A stretch of 64,000 nucleotides of DNA, from NCBI GenBank assembly GCA_010015805.1, contig ML978123.1, positions 1,550,001-1,614,000 on the forward strand. Direction: 5' to 3'. Positions 10,040-23,072 of this stretch are shown here, piece after piece. This DNA is from Rhizodiscina lignyota (lineage: Eukaryota > Ascomycota > Dothideomycetes > Aulographales > Rhizodiscinaceae). How positions within the stretch are numbered: the first letter of the stretch is position 1; each line of letters begins with the position of its first letter. The notes beneath the pieces were generated by a model that saw nothing but the letters and a program-made list of their open reading frames with translations, did not search any database and had not been told where the DNA came from. The position numbers were made by a program, and so were the translations under genes.

Positions 10040-10718
10040 GTTGAGGAGGTGCTCTCGGGCACTTGCTTTGTGATTTTCAGTATCCAACAGCCAGAGCAGT
10101 CGAGAGAAGAGGGGATGCTGAATTTGAGTTTTCGAGCAAGTCGTGTGTGGGATGTTAGCAAGGTTGATGGTGGGGCTACTTGGTGGTACCACTGCCCAAC
10201 AACGTCACTGGAAGAGAGACGCAGGCACGACGAAGCTCAGGGGTTCATGTAAGATACCAAGCTCAGAGCAAATGAAGTTGGTTTGCAAGAGGTAGAAAGT
10301 GAAGTTGAGATGCTCAACGGCAATGCTGCTTTTTCTCTTAAGCAGGCTTGCGAAAGGAAGTCGCGAGAGTTCACGCGACATTCGATTGCTTGTTTGGGTA
10401 GACTTACTAGCCCAATCAGAGCAGGATCGAGCGATGAGCAAGCAGTAAGCTTACAGAGTGCACGGAAGAGGACAAAGAGTGATTGTATGAATGGATATGT
10501 ATATATAGGCGAGCCGATCTGCTAACTCGCCCGAGTCTCTGAATTGTCTCCAAGACTGAGCAGAGACCAGATGCCAATATCCACTGAACCAAACCAACAG
10601 TTTCCAAGCTGTTGATCATGCTGTTAACTCGTAACTCACTTCGTGACTTACTACTGCCTTTTCAATTCCAGTGGTCATATTTCTAATAAACCGCTACCAT
10701 CGAAAACATTCGCCTATC
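10040..10718. other. Intergenic, promoter of the Ebp1-like gene and 3' flank of SNF5
   Basis: No gene or clear repeat recognised. Short open frames on both strands lack family resemblance. Confidence 0.5.
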
Positions 10719-13330
10719 TTATGCGCCACCACCACCACCCCTTCGCCTTAACTCAACCCTCTCCTTATGTTGCCTATTGTTCAGATGCGTCTTGAAGTTG
10801 TCCACGCTCAACTCCGGACCAGCGGTGTAAAGCTTTCCGGGGCAGTCAATGCACCTGATCCTTGGGAGCCACATGAACTTGACGTTATCAGGCGGCCTAC
10901 CATCAGGCTTCATCATCTTGCCCTCTAATTTGACCTGCGCATTCGTGTCTCGGTCCATTGCCGAGTAACGCATTGTTGCCTCAAAGAGATCGGCGGGATA
11001 TTTGGTCTGGAGGTCGGCGAGGGCTTGAGTGAGCCAAGGAGGTGGAGGAGCCTGTTTTGCGAAAGAAATTAGCATGGTATATGGAGAAGGGTGGACGGCA
11101 CCGAGTTGATGGTTGATCCGAGTCATGTTGCTCGGGAGAAGGAAACGGTATCACTGACTGAAGTAGCAGGTTGCGGGTACGGTGCATCCGCTCGGCCATC
11201 CGGATAGTACTGCATGTTCTGACCATTCACCTCCGCAGTTCCTGCCGCAGTCGACATTGGCGTCTGACCTTGCGACGCGCTCTCGGTTTTCACATTATGA
11301 TGGCTCGGGGCAGGCGATGGCGTTGGGTTCGAGGTCGGCAGCGCGCTATTACTCTGGCGTGGAGTGTTCATCTGACTCTGCGACCCCGTTAGACCCGATG
11401 TTGGCGCCAGCCGACCAGGGCCTGGAGATTGTTGGTTGGGGAACTCGCCAGTAGGGCGCCGCTTGCCCATGTTTTGCAGGAACCGTCGGAACCTCTCCTT
11501 GCCGATGCGCAGCTTGACAATGAGCTTCTCGGGCGCCAGACTCTCTTCACGCCCAGGCGTCTCCATGACGCCGAATCTTCGCGCCGACGTACGCGTTTCG
11601 TGGTGGTGAAGAGATGAGATCTCTGGAGTCGCAGATCGGCCCAAATTGGCGCGCATTGCTTGTTGCGCCGCGTTCGCTGCACCTCGCATCGTTCGCTGTC
11701 GTGCGGTGCCACCCAGCTGCATCGTCGCTGGTGAATCTGGGCCTGACTCTTCGCTATCCGATTCATCGGAATCGTCACCATCCAAGCGACCAGTCGTGCG
11801 CCTGCTACGACCCGACGTTCTGGAGAGCTTGAACAATCTGCTGTTCTCGATCGAATCTGCTGCTCCAGGCAGAACGGAGGACACAACCATAGTGCGCACA
11901 GTTCTTGCTCGGTCTTTCAGATCCGGTAATGCTGGCCCACCACGTCGAGTTACTGATCGCTTCTGTCGCCGTTGTTCACGTAGGATTGAGAGCTCTTCAC
12001 GCTGAAGATCGGACTCGGTCAATTCATAGAGATACGGCGCGTACTCTTTCGCAGACTGCGCCGGCCTGAAAATACTCGGTAAAGGTGATGGAAGAAAGCC
12101 ATCACGCACATCTGCATCTTCGATTGGCCTCCCGTCGAATGGATGGCCTGTAATGTACAGGCTTCGGGTGAACATTTGGCATTGCTCCCGAATGGAGTGC
12201 GCGATGGCAGTCGTGAATTCACCAGACAGTGACATTTCCCATGCCATCTGTCTCGCAAACTCTTCCGGATTGTTGAGCGGGTTGTTGATCTCCCATTCAA
12301 ACTGGTCCACGAGCGTGTGCTGGCCGATTGTGATGTTGAGCTTGATCAGAATCCGCATTTCGTCGTTCTTGTATGCAGAGTATGGTAGATGTGGATCCAA
12401 CGGTTCCTCGTCGATGAAAACGTGAGGGTAGAAATCCTGAATCTGCTCTCTGATCTCGCCAGTGATTTGATGAACCAGTCCTGCGCTGATCTCTGGAGGT
12501 ACCTTGAAGTCCTCCACGAGAGCTTCTGCAAACAGTTCGGGAGCCACTACGCGGTCGTGGAGATTCCATGTAAAGGTATCTCGAAGCTTTAGCTTCTCCA
12601 TCTCAATGTCCAGTCGCACAGGAACGAGTTCTTCTAGCTGCTCGGCCTGCATTGCTGTCTCCTTGCGCGGGATTCGTAGTTCTCGTGCTCTTCGATGTCC
12701 AGCACGCCTTCGATCATGAGGATATACAACGCCTGGCTTGCCTTCTGTCTTGCCATTTCCGAAGCCATTGAAGCCTTTGCCATATATCTCCGACGCCATC
12801 ACGAAAGGATTCATCTTGCGCTGATCGAGAACAGCTTTGTAGTGGTTGAATTCCTGTTGCTTGGCTGTGAACATTCGCCGTGTCTCTTCTGCTTGGTCGT
12901 TCATGGCAACTGCATGGATCTGATCGCGAAAGATGTACTCCTGAAGCAAATACTCTTGTAAGTCGGGTTGAGGTTCTCTCGACGCGTCGTTCTGTGACGG
13001 AGTGGATGCGGGCTTTCGGGATCCCGAGCGAGATCGCTTTCGAGATAAGAGCACACCATTGACTGCGTTGCCGGCCGATGAGGGTCGCGACTGGTCGTCG
13101 TTTTCTTGGCCGAAAGCGACGCCGGCGGCAGCCATTACCGCCTTTGCCTTTTCCTTGCCCTCCGAGATCGCGTCTCTGGAGTCGGAGGTGCCATTCGGCC
13201 CACCGTCACCGTGTGTAACATCATGGCTATTGGCGACTTCTGAGCTGGCGACGCCGTTGCTGTTCTGGGACACTGGCGCGGACTGGGCTTGGAAGGCGGC
13301 GCTAGAAGAGGAGGACGATGGGGATTGCAT
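10719..13330 (-). CDS. SNF5: SNF5/SMARCB1-family subunit of a SWI/SNF-type chromatin remodeller
   Basis: Two exons: 13330-11159 and 11051-10719, joined across a 107-nt intron (GTCAGT...AACAG), giving 834 residues. The ATG at 13330 is the first in-frame ATG; an upstream GTG is not used in this model. The N-terminus is Ser/Gln-rich. Residues ~120-165 are helical (EYLLQEYIFRDQIHAVAMND). Two SNF5 repeats follow: VPVRLDIEMEKLKLRDTFTW onward, and RILIKLNITIGQHTLVDQFE onward. A long disordered region precedes a C-terminal segment in exon 2 with a PPPPWL start and a WLPRIRCIDCPGKLYTAGPE zinc-like motif, typical of filamentous-fungal Snf5. It serves as a core nucleosome-contacting subunit in the nucleus. 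Snf5 versus RSC-type Sfh1 cannot be separated by reading alone. A 5'-UTR intron with a GTACGT donor near 13577 is possible. Confidence 0.9.
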
Positions 13331-14507
13331 TGTATACGCGGGCACGCGCCGTGTGAGAGGTGATCACAGGTCGCGAGTAGAGCAGCGCGCGAATGCCCAA
13401 GGCCACAGCATGGAGGCTCTGCGAAAGTCAGCATGGTGGAAGAGCAAGTCGCGTCGGCGAAGCGCTCGGCTGAGGGTGCTGGGTAAGGAGGTGGGAGGGC
13501 GAAGGGCGCGCCATCAAAAACACAGCAAACAACGGAGAGTCCATCGCGCTTGAAATGAAGGATGGGATGAGGAGACGTACCGGGCAGTTTCGCACGCGCT
13601 TCCTCGTGAATGGAGCGTGTCTGAATCTGGGGCTGCCTTGGGACTTCTGGAACGCCAGGCGCCGGGCGCGGAGAAGCCGATGGGGAGAAGCAGTTCAGGC
13701 TCCGCTCCACCAAGCACCGTATCGGCAGTGTAGAGCACGATGAGAGCAGCGGAAGTGAGCCTATCGGAAGGGCGGAACAGAGAGGGAGGGCACGGAGGGG
13801 TTGTACAGCTGTATGAGTCGAGCGGCCAATATGTGTTGCGGATTGTCTGGGAGAAAGCGGCGGAAACGAAGAGCGGCTGGGCGCTTCGAAATCAAGTTTG
13901 CAGAGCTAACCCCATGCATCGTGGCGAGAGGGCAGCGCGGGCAGCGCGCAACGGACGCAGTAATTCACTTTCTACGCAGCATACATGCCATTTCTTCGTC
14001 TCGAGCACAAGCAAATATCGCGCCCTTCTCGGCGCTGCAAATTCCGGCAGCTTATTGCCTGAGACCTTTGTTCTCACCTGGCCGCACCACTGCGGCACGT
14101 GATGCGTCATTAAAAATAGACTAGCGTCGCATTCTTCCATTGCTCCTTTCGGGCAATAGCGCTTCTGCCGCCCACGGAGGACTAAGGAGATGCATCTCGC
14201 CTGCCGAATTAATTATCACTCCACGCGTCCGCATCTCTGATCTCGCTTCCTCAGTGTTGCGTAGCTAGCCCCCCAAGGACAGCTGTGGCAGGCCCTTCCA
14301 CCTCACTCATCCTCCCGGCTCGTCACTCAAATCGTCGGCGACCTCGGTGCGTCGGCGACCTCTCATAATTCCATCTCCCATCTTCGCCGAGTTGAGTATT
14401 TACCGTTCACTGTTTATTTAAGTCTGTAGTCTGTGCCGCCTCCTTCTCAGTCAGTCAGTCAATCAATCACTCTCCATACTCTAAAGCCACCCATTCATCG
14501 AGGCATC
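13331..14507. other. Divergent promoter region between SNF5 and the small CxxC gene
   Basis: No coding gene recognised. A 13-bp duplication CGTCGGCGACCTC lies near 14332-14362. A TCAGTCAGTCAGTCAATCAA tract at about 14447-14467 lies in the likely 5' UTR of the plus-strand gene. Confidence 0.5.
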
Positions 14508-14806
14508 ATGTGCAAGCCGTCAACCTGCGACTCCTGCCGTAAGTAGTCTGGTTCAGCTAGGGTGTACACTTGACAGCCGTTGCTAACGATGCATTCTATT
14601 AGAGAAGAGGACATGGTGGGGATGTGGTAAACACGTCAGTATTCCGCGGGCCAGATAAACCTGTCTCTATTAAATTCTGACCTTCCTCTCTGCAGGTTCC
14701 CGGGGTCATGAACAAGGTGGACAAGACCGAATGGTGCACATGCACTCCAAAGGTCGAGAAGGAAGGCACCGAGTCTGTCCAAGAGGCCCAGACAAAGATA
14801 CAATAG
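14508..14806 (+). CDS. 57-residue cysteine-rich (CxxC) conserved fungal protein
   Basis: Three small exons, 14508-14538, 14603-14634 and 14696-14806, are joined with correct phases (donors GTAAGT, GTCAGT, GTCAGT-type; acceptors TATTAG and CTGCAG). The frame begins MCKPSTCDSCQKRTWWGCGK and contains C-x4-C-x2-C, WWGCG and WCTC motifs, six cysteines in all, then an acidic/polar tail. I recall very short fungal proteins of this MC(K/R)P-type layout annotated as hypothetical; a zinc-binding role is inferred from the CxxC spacing. Exons are too short for ordinary ORF calling. It is transcribed divergently from SNF5. Confidence 0.8.
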
Positions 14807-16827
14807 CTGATGATTTGTAGATACCCGCCGATGGGAACGACGCCCGATTGACTAGCGATGCTGAAGTGTTGGTAGCGTCCGTCGGCGTTATCAGTGGAGC
14901 TTGATAGGAATAGGGGAACGTCGAAGAGATGCGAAATCCAGGACCTGGCGGTTGCACCTTGATCAACCTGTAATGATAATAGCCTCTTTCTATGTTACTT
15001 TCAGTCTGCAACGACTTTCGAACAGATATTCCAATCCCCGTTTCATTCACTCCTTAGGCTTTCTTAGCTAGAGTGCACGGAAATTCTGGGAGCAGAGTTC
15101 TTGAGACGACAGTTGGATACACCATACGCTTCTACCAGTGACGTATGCATTTGCTTCATCTGCAGCACACGTACATATAAGCTAGAGTTCCCGGGCGCTT
15201 CCTCCGGCGCTGGACCGTTGCCGGCTAGATGAGCTGCGACGTAGTTCAAACATTCAGCCAGCCGTGTACAGTTCCTGCAGATGTTTCATGATCATGGCCG
15301 TTCGAAGCTCGGATGACTTCACTCCTACAGCTCCGACGAGGCTGGAAGGCAAGCAGGATGAATCCGAGCTTAGCCGGCAGAGGGGGCCACTATAAATGGT
15401 GAGCTATAGCACGAATTAACGTCGTGTGGCTGGTTTGATGGCTCTCATTCGGGGACACTTGAAACACGCGGACGTGGTTCAGCAGACGACGATTTGCGAG
15501 TCGAGTGCATGTCAGCGCCTGCAGGTACGTCTGGCCGTCTGATGGAGGGCCACAGGGCTGCACGCTTCACACTGGCCCTCGCACGGTGACGGGCGTACAA
15601 TCACATCGGTGCAATGTGAACCCTGTGCTGTTGGTGAGGTCCGAGTCCAGCCTATCACGATGATTGGCGCGAAGCGCGCATCGTCGGGCGGCTAGAAGAT
15701 GGGCCCTGGCGATAATAATAATGATGGAGTGACCGTTTCTGCGGCCACCTAGACAATGCGACGATCCACCGCACTGTACTTCAGACCGTCATCTTTTCTA
15801 CTTCTTTTTGTATCCTGAAAGCCACCGTCGCGAGAATAAAGACACTGAGCGAGAGCGAACGCCTTTGACCTGACTCGTCGCCCAAAGACCCCGCAGCTGC
15901 CCTCCCTCAGCTATCCTCATCCGTGAGCAACGAAGGTACTAAATCGCCCTCTCCCCTTTCATGCTGCGGTGCTCTGGATGATTCCTCTGACGATCATATG
16001 GAATGCTCATTTTCTGAAGATCCACCACTAACAGAGCCGTTCCTCGGCCAGTTCCAGAGCCTCAATCCTCCCGCTGGAAAGGGCAAGCTACAGGCCCAGA
16101 CCGCTACGCCATCCTCGACTCCTCCAATCCCACACACCCCATACCCCACCATACTCAGACTTTGTGTGCTGGTATCCGTATTCGAAGCATATTCACGCGT
16201 CCCTCAAGCTTTCCACCCGGATCCTTCCAGCCGAAGCCCCATCGTCTGCCAGCAGAGCGCCATCTACACAAGATATCAAGCACACGGACCAGCTATAAGA
16301 GAGCAAATAAGGTACGCTTAGCTCGGAGAGCCGATTCACGTTGTTCCTACTCCATAGTACACACAAAACCGCTTTCACACTTCACGGGGAACAAGGTGCC
16401 GCGTCACATTCTGCGTCTGAAGCCCCAGCGATACGACCGGGAACAGCGCTTTGTTTGGGTAATTGCTTTGCTCGTACAAGAGCGTTCTGAAGACCAGAGC
16501 CTGGCATCACACAATTGGCACGACCACGCCTATGTATTATAATCTTTTTACGCTTTATTCAGCGCGGAAGCCCGTTCTCGACTGCCTCGATTGTTATTAT
16601 TCGGACTTGGCTAACTCATGCAGCAATAGAACAATAGCACAAATAGCACAATAGCACACCTCGGGTTTTCGACTACAAAGCCTTCCACAACCCTTCAAAC
16701 AACTTAAAATTTCCCACTTCCCACCGACACCTCGAGCTTTGTCACACCACCGCCGAAATCATCCGCCAAAACAGACGGAGTTACAGCGGTTCACTCGGCC
16801 TGGTAACTATTCGCGTAAGGACTTGAG
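14807..16827. other. Long 5' region of the MAP kinase gene, no gene called
   Basis: About 2 kb without a supported gene. A plus-strand open frame of 132 codons at 15923-16321 begins with GTG and is Ser/Pro-rich. It probably belongs to the long leader or promoter of the MAP kinase, with possible upstream ORFs. Confidence 0.5.
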
Positions 16828-18156
<1,329 letters not shown>

Positions 18157-18700
18157 TCAAAGGTGCGAGAGTGTCCTGCAAATGATCATCAAGGTTGCGA
18201 GGATTGTGAAGACATTGCCATGCACTATCACGAGGATGCAAGCACACCAAAAACGATACCACTTACCGGGTTTGCATGTTTGGAGCGTTAATGGATGAGC
18301 TGGATTTTTCACATTTGGACGGTCTCAATGGAGAGATTTGAAGCAATCGAAACACGTTGGAAAGGCGGAACACAAGAGCATGTTGTGGTCTCGAAAGGCG
18401 GATGGGTCACTGCACTGTAGCTCGGTTCGGAGCCACATTTCTTTTGTCCACCACCTCACGGAGCCATGTAGATGGTTGGTTCTTTTCTACCCCACTTCGA
18501 TTATGAATGACAAATCGTCTCTTTGCTTAATGATACTGGCTCGTTTTGCGTGGTTACATGTGCGTGCTAAGGGCCCAACTGAGGAGGCGTGCGGAGATGA
18601 AGCAGCGCACACAGCAGGTCTCGCTCATCTCCAATTTCTATTCTTCTTTTCATCAAATTGTCACAAAGATCTTCAATCCATGAAAACAGAGTCCATCTAA
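18157..18700. other. 3' flank of the MAP kinase gene
   Basis: No gene recognised; contains the kinase 3' UTR and the promoter of the next gene. Confidence 0.5.
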
Positions 18701-19665
18701 ATGGAGCTTATACGTCGTGATTCCACGAGAGAGGCTCAGGCCATGGTGTCACTCCCAAAGCTTCGAAGAGTAATCGGTGGTCCTCTACCAATTCGATCCG
18801 AGAGTAAAAAGAACAAGAAGTGCGCTGGCATAGCATTGTAAGTGGTTCAAACCGTTGGAGCGCGAGGAGACTGCTGATCCAAAGTAGCCGTGTCAATAAC
18901 CGCCTTTGCACTCTGTTCCGTCTCCCGCTCGAACTACGACAACTAATATGGAGAGGGGTGGTAGGCAATCGTATCATTAAAATCGACTGCGATCCGGAAA
19001 TATCATTCTTGCAGGGCTACGACATGCACCAACCAAAGTGTATACTTCGAATCGCGTACAACCGCTCTTTACTAGGCTCAAGCAGCTGCTCCCACAAATA
19101 CTTTTTCGGCATGTGCGAAGCACTGCATCCGTACGTTCATTACGGCCTGCTGTGCGAGCGATTGCGAAAGCTCCCGGCGCTCTTTTTCGTATGCAAGCGC
19201 ATCTTCATCGAGGCCGAAGAGGTCCTGTACAGGACCAACACATTCTCCTTCACCGGGCCGCTGGCGCTCGAACGATTCGGGTCATATCTCCAGCGCAGCG
19301 AACTCGGGACAATGCCGCGCAATCGTCTGTCGCGAATCAGAGAAATCCACATCACCGCAAGCCTCAATACGAACTGGGCGTCGCGGTGGTGGAGCTTCCG
19401 CCATTTTACGTGCGGATACGCCTTCAGGAACCTGAAATCCGTACATGTCACGTTTTGGACGAATTTCTTTCGAGATAGTAGTCGCAAGGCGATAGGGGAG
19501 TTGATTCTCGAGACCGAGCTTCTCGGAGCGTTCCCGATGAAGTTTAAAGAGGTGACGTGCACGATTTACGACTATGAGCGCCGGTCGAATATTGTCACGT
19601 TGTTGGAGGTTGCGCAGTGGGCCAGAAAGGTGTTGAAGAAGGAAGAGGAGAATATCCGGGTTTAA
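18701..19665 (+). CDS. DUF7730/2EXR-like protein of unknown function
   Basis: Proposed exons are 18701-18837 and 18885-19665 (47-nt intron, GTAAGT...CAAAG), giving 305 residues. The domain start RLPLELRQLIWRGVVGNRII followed later by PALFFVCKRIFIEAEEVLYR and TNTFSFTGPLALERF is characteristic of the short fungal proteins annotated as DUF7730 or 2EXR. The region before the domain is basic. An alternative is a single-exon start at the ATG at 18820, which would change only the first residues. Function is unknown. A gene of the same family lies at 36634-37946. Confidence 0.7.
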
Positions 19666-20005
19666 TGTTTACGGTCAGAAGTGCGAAGGGAAGAGCTTGA
19701 AGGATATCTTATGCCAGGATGTACTGTTGCATATCACACACTATGCTCCTAACACTGACAAACATATTTACAAAGAAGTGCATGTGGCTTGTAACGGTGA
19801 GTACCTCTCACTACCCAGGAATTTCATATGACTAAATAACGTGTCGTTATACGTTAGTCCTACCGTCTTTAGTGGTGCTCGGCTACCTAGGCAGCTACAA
19901 CGGCGGTCCACAGATATTATTTCATCTTCTTTCAGATCTCAGTCTCCTTCAATTCTTTTCCATCAAACATTTGACAATCGTAATTGCTATCAATTCTCAT
20001 CCACA
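19666..20005. other. Intergenic, promoter and leader of the phosphoesterase gene
   Basis: No gene recognised. The frame of the next gene stays open upstream to about 19841 but has no ATG there. Confidence 0.5.
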
Positions 20006-20998
20006 ATGGCGTCGCTGAAGAATATCAAGTTTCTTGTCATCTCCGACACTCACGACCTCACATTATCATCCGATACTACACAAGCCTTCCGCACACCTGC
20101 TCCAAAAGCGGACGTTGTCCTACATTGCGGCGATATCACGGAGAATGGCTCTTCAGAAAGTTATTGCCGAGCAATAAATCTACTTAGTAATTTAGACGCA
20201 GAGCTTAAGCTTGTCATTGCAGGCAATCATGATATTGATTTAGATCCAACGTGCGTCAGCCAAGCTGAGCATGAGGCCGCTATAAAGGCTCTCACCGGCT
20301 CTACCGCCAAAGACAACGGCATCATCTACCTCACCGAAGGAATACACACCTTCACCCTCTCTAATTCCGCCACGTTCACAATCTACGCCTCTCCGTACAC
20401 CCCACAATACGGAGAATCAGCATTCCAATACCCGTCGTGCGAAGATCGGTACAATCCCTCACACTTGAAGCTGACTCCTGAATGGGCGCAGAATGTAGCA
20501 ACCGCGACGTCGACGATTCCCGACAACGTGCGCATCGACATCGTCATGACACACGGCCCTCCAAAGTACATCCTCGACGAGACGGCGAGCAGAAACTCTG
20601 GAGGCTGCGAGCATCTACGCCGCACGATATGCCGAGTGAAGCCGCTCCTGCACGCATTCGGACATGTGCATCAGGGCTACGGGGCACAGCGGGTTATTTG
20701 GAGACATCCGGTCAGCGAAGTGGCGGACGCGAAAGTTGGGAAGGGGATAGTCGCGGCCGATGATTTTGTAATCGACCCCCAGGCTGCAAACTTAGAAGAG
20801 GACGACATGATTGTTCTCCCTCGAGAGTTCGTGGGCAAGAACTCGGCAAAGAAGAAGAGATTCGCCGCTGTCAACCCCGAAATCACAACAGGTCTTGTCG
20901 AAGGAGAGGGAACATTAATGGTGAACGCGGCCATCAGGGGAGAAGGCGGAGCGTTAAATGCGCCGTGGCTTGTGGAGCTTGCGTTGCCGATAGCGTAG
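20006..20998 (+). CDS. Calcineurin-like metallophosphoesterase
   Basis: A single exon of 330 residues. The ATG at 20006 was chosen because the first metal motif follows at once (LVISDTHD, residues ~9-16) and the longer open frame upstream starts only from GTG. The metallophosphoesterase signatures appear in order: SDTHD, HCGDITENG, AGNHD, VMTHGPP and HAFGHVHQGYG. These bind two metal ions. The layout matches the MPPED/rhamnogalacturonate-lyase-neighbour type of fungal Ser/Thr-phosphatase-superfamily proteins, usually of unknown substrate. No signal peptide or membrane segment is seen, so a cytosolic enzyme is likely. Confidence 0.88.
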   Translation: MASLKNIKFLVISDTHDLTLSSDTTQAFRTPAPKADVVLHCGDITENGSSESYCRAINLLSNLDAELKLVIAGNHDIDLDPTCVSQAEHEAAIKALTGSTAKDNGIIYLTEGIHTFTLSNSATFTIYASPYTPQYGESAFQYPSCEDRYNPSHLKLTPEWAQNVATATSTIPDNVRIDIVMTHGPPKYILDETASRNSGGCEHLRRTICRVKPLLHAFGHVHQGYGAQRVIWRHPVSEVADAKVGKGIVAADDFVIDPQAANLEEDDMIVLPREFVGKNSAKKKRFAAVNPEITTGLVEGEGTLMVNAAIRGEGGALNAPWLVELALPIA

Positions 20999-21206
20999 AT
21001 TAGGATGTTGGCATTTCCGAGATCTAAATACTCCGTTATCCTCGAAGCAAAGTTTCTGTATCTCGTATATTAAGGTCTCATCTAACAAGTGCTCTCAAGA
21101 TATATCAACTCGACCTTCCAGAGATACTCCTGTTTGTGTTGAATGGCAAAACTCGATTACGCTGTACTTGCTCAATTCATCGTGCGGTGGCGGATACACT
21201 ATTTCA

Positions 21207-23072
21207 TTACGAGGACTTGCCCACCGCAGTTCGCAAAACATCCGTAACCGCGTCTAGATCACCAGGCCAGCTATTCCCAGTTGGAACTCTCCATGCGACG
21301 AATCCATCGGGCCTCACCAGAACAACATCCCGTTCCCATACATCGCGACAGTGCTTTTCCTCTGGAATATGCACTTTTGAGATGGGTATGTCCAAGCTCT
21401 TGGCGGCAGCAAGAAATTGGTCGGCTGTCGAACCGGTTGGAGTGAAATCGACGATTGTGAAACCCGATCCGTACAGATCGAAAATGCTCGTCTTGCCGTC
21501 TTTGAGGAAGACGTGAGGAGCGCGGCTCCCCGGCCATGTCGTCGGTATCAATTCCGTTACACTCTCAGCGGGTTCAGGGACGGCTTGATCAGGCACGATT
21601 ATCGGCGAGCCGTTGTATCGATATCCAATGTAGATTCCGTTCTGTCCGTGGAGCCAGTGTCCTTCAGCAAATTGTGCCTTCAGCCCTTCCCGTATTTTCT
21701 GCGCTTCCTCATCCTCCGCCATTAATCGTTCAGCACCAATGGTGATCGCCGCGGTAAAGATGGGGAGGGCAACTTCATGGGTCGCCTTCTCTACCATCTT
21801 CCGATTCAGCTGCGCAGTCTTTCGTCGTTCAAAGCTGTAGGAGTCCAACAGTGCGTCTCCGCCATAGCCTCGCAAGACGGCAACGAGCTTCCAACTCAAG
21901 CCATAGACATCTTGGATACCCGAATTCATTCCATGGCCGCCGACTGGAGAGAGTTGGTGTGCTGTGGCAATGTGTTAGCACCATCAGCTTCTTGGAATAT
22001 GTGTTCACTGTACCGGCGTCCCCAGCAAGAAGTACGCGCCCCTTTGCTGAACGAAACGACTCTGCAATTGCAAGGTCAGACTTCCACTTGTACTGTGTCA
22101 ATATTTCATCAATGTGGAAATTAAAGGGCTGCCCAAGTCCGCCTAGGGATTGATATATAGCGGTTCGAGGTTCAAGCGCTTCCAATGCCGCGCTCAAATC
22201 AGCATCCGGCGGCACCGATTGCAGGAACGTCCAGGTTTCCCCTTCGTCTTGATTGATCAAAGCTGCTCCGTTCAGGAACATCATGTGCCAGTAGTGGCCT
22301 TGCTGTAAAAGTTTCGAGGCCTCTTTGGACTTGAAATGTACTGACACCGCTTGGAAAGGTCTGCGTCTTGTCAGATAGTGCAACACCTTGAAACAATGCG
22401 GCCGATTCTCTCACAGTGTATCTCTTGGGGATATTATTCCAGCGCTCTTCCGAACTCCGCTGCCACCTCCATCACAGCCAATGAGGTACTTGCTCTTGAT
22501 TTGTATTTCCTTCCCAGCTGGATCAATGACGGTGGCGATCACTGCTTCGTCCTCCTCTTTGAGAGATTTGAACGTGAAACCCCAGCGATCATCTATCAAT
22601 GGCTCGCTTTGTACCACAGACTTCATGAGCGCCTCGAATGTGATCTGGTTCTGTCGCATGTATGGCTCCAGTGGATATGCTCCGTTATTGATCTTGGCCC
22701 ATTTCTGGCGCAACGCTGCTGGAGATTCTCGAGTCTGCGGACTTTGGTCAGTCTCAACCTGGCTAATGCAAATGGAATGATATGAATCACCCATGTATGA
22801 ATCGCCTTGCCGTGTTCACCGTATCCCGTGCTGATTATCTCGTCCAAGTCGAACTGTTCCGGGACCGCCTTTGCCCTTACCCTCTCGAGCAAACCAATCT
22901 GGCGGTGTATTTCCATGGTCCTGTGATTCGACAGTTCCATCTTTGGATAGATCGTCGTCGTGGTGCTCTGCTCGATCAATGTACACCTTTGGCCGAGATG
23001 AGCAAACATGTATGCCGCCATCATGCCAACAGGGCCGCCGCCCACAATCAGAATGTCGATATCGGTATCCAT
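21207..23072 (-). CDS. FAD-dependent aromatic monooxygenase, PheA/TfdB type
   Basis: Four exons: 23072-22791, 22734-22415, 22360-22014 and 21961-21207, giving 567 residues. Introns are 56, 54 and 52 nt. The N-terminus has the FAD dinucleotide fold ILIVGGGPVGMMAAYMFAH. The second FAD motif IGCDGGGSGVR and the GD motif LLAGDAAHQLSPVGGHGMNS follow, the last being completed across intron 3. The C-terminal ~170 residues look like the thioredoxin-like domain of phenol hydroxylases (GSGFTIVDFTPTGSTADQF and VLVRPDGFVAWR). Such enzymes hydroxylate aromatic or polyketide substrates with NAD(P)H and O2. No synthase gene lies nearby, so the substrate is unknown. Confidence 0.88.

Noticed and set aside
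15923-16321. Plus-strand open frame of 132 codons upstream of the MAP kinase
   Set aside because: Begins with GTG, Ser/Pro-rich, no family; more likely part of the leader or promoter.
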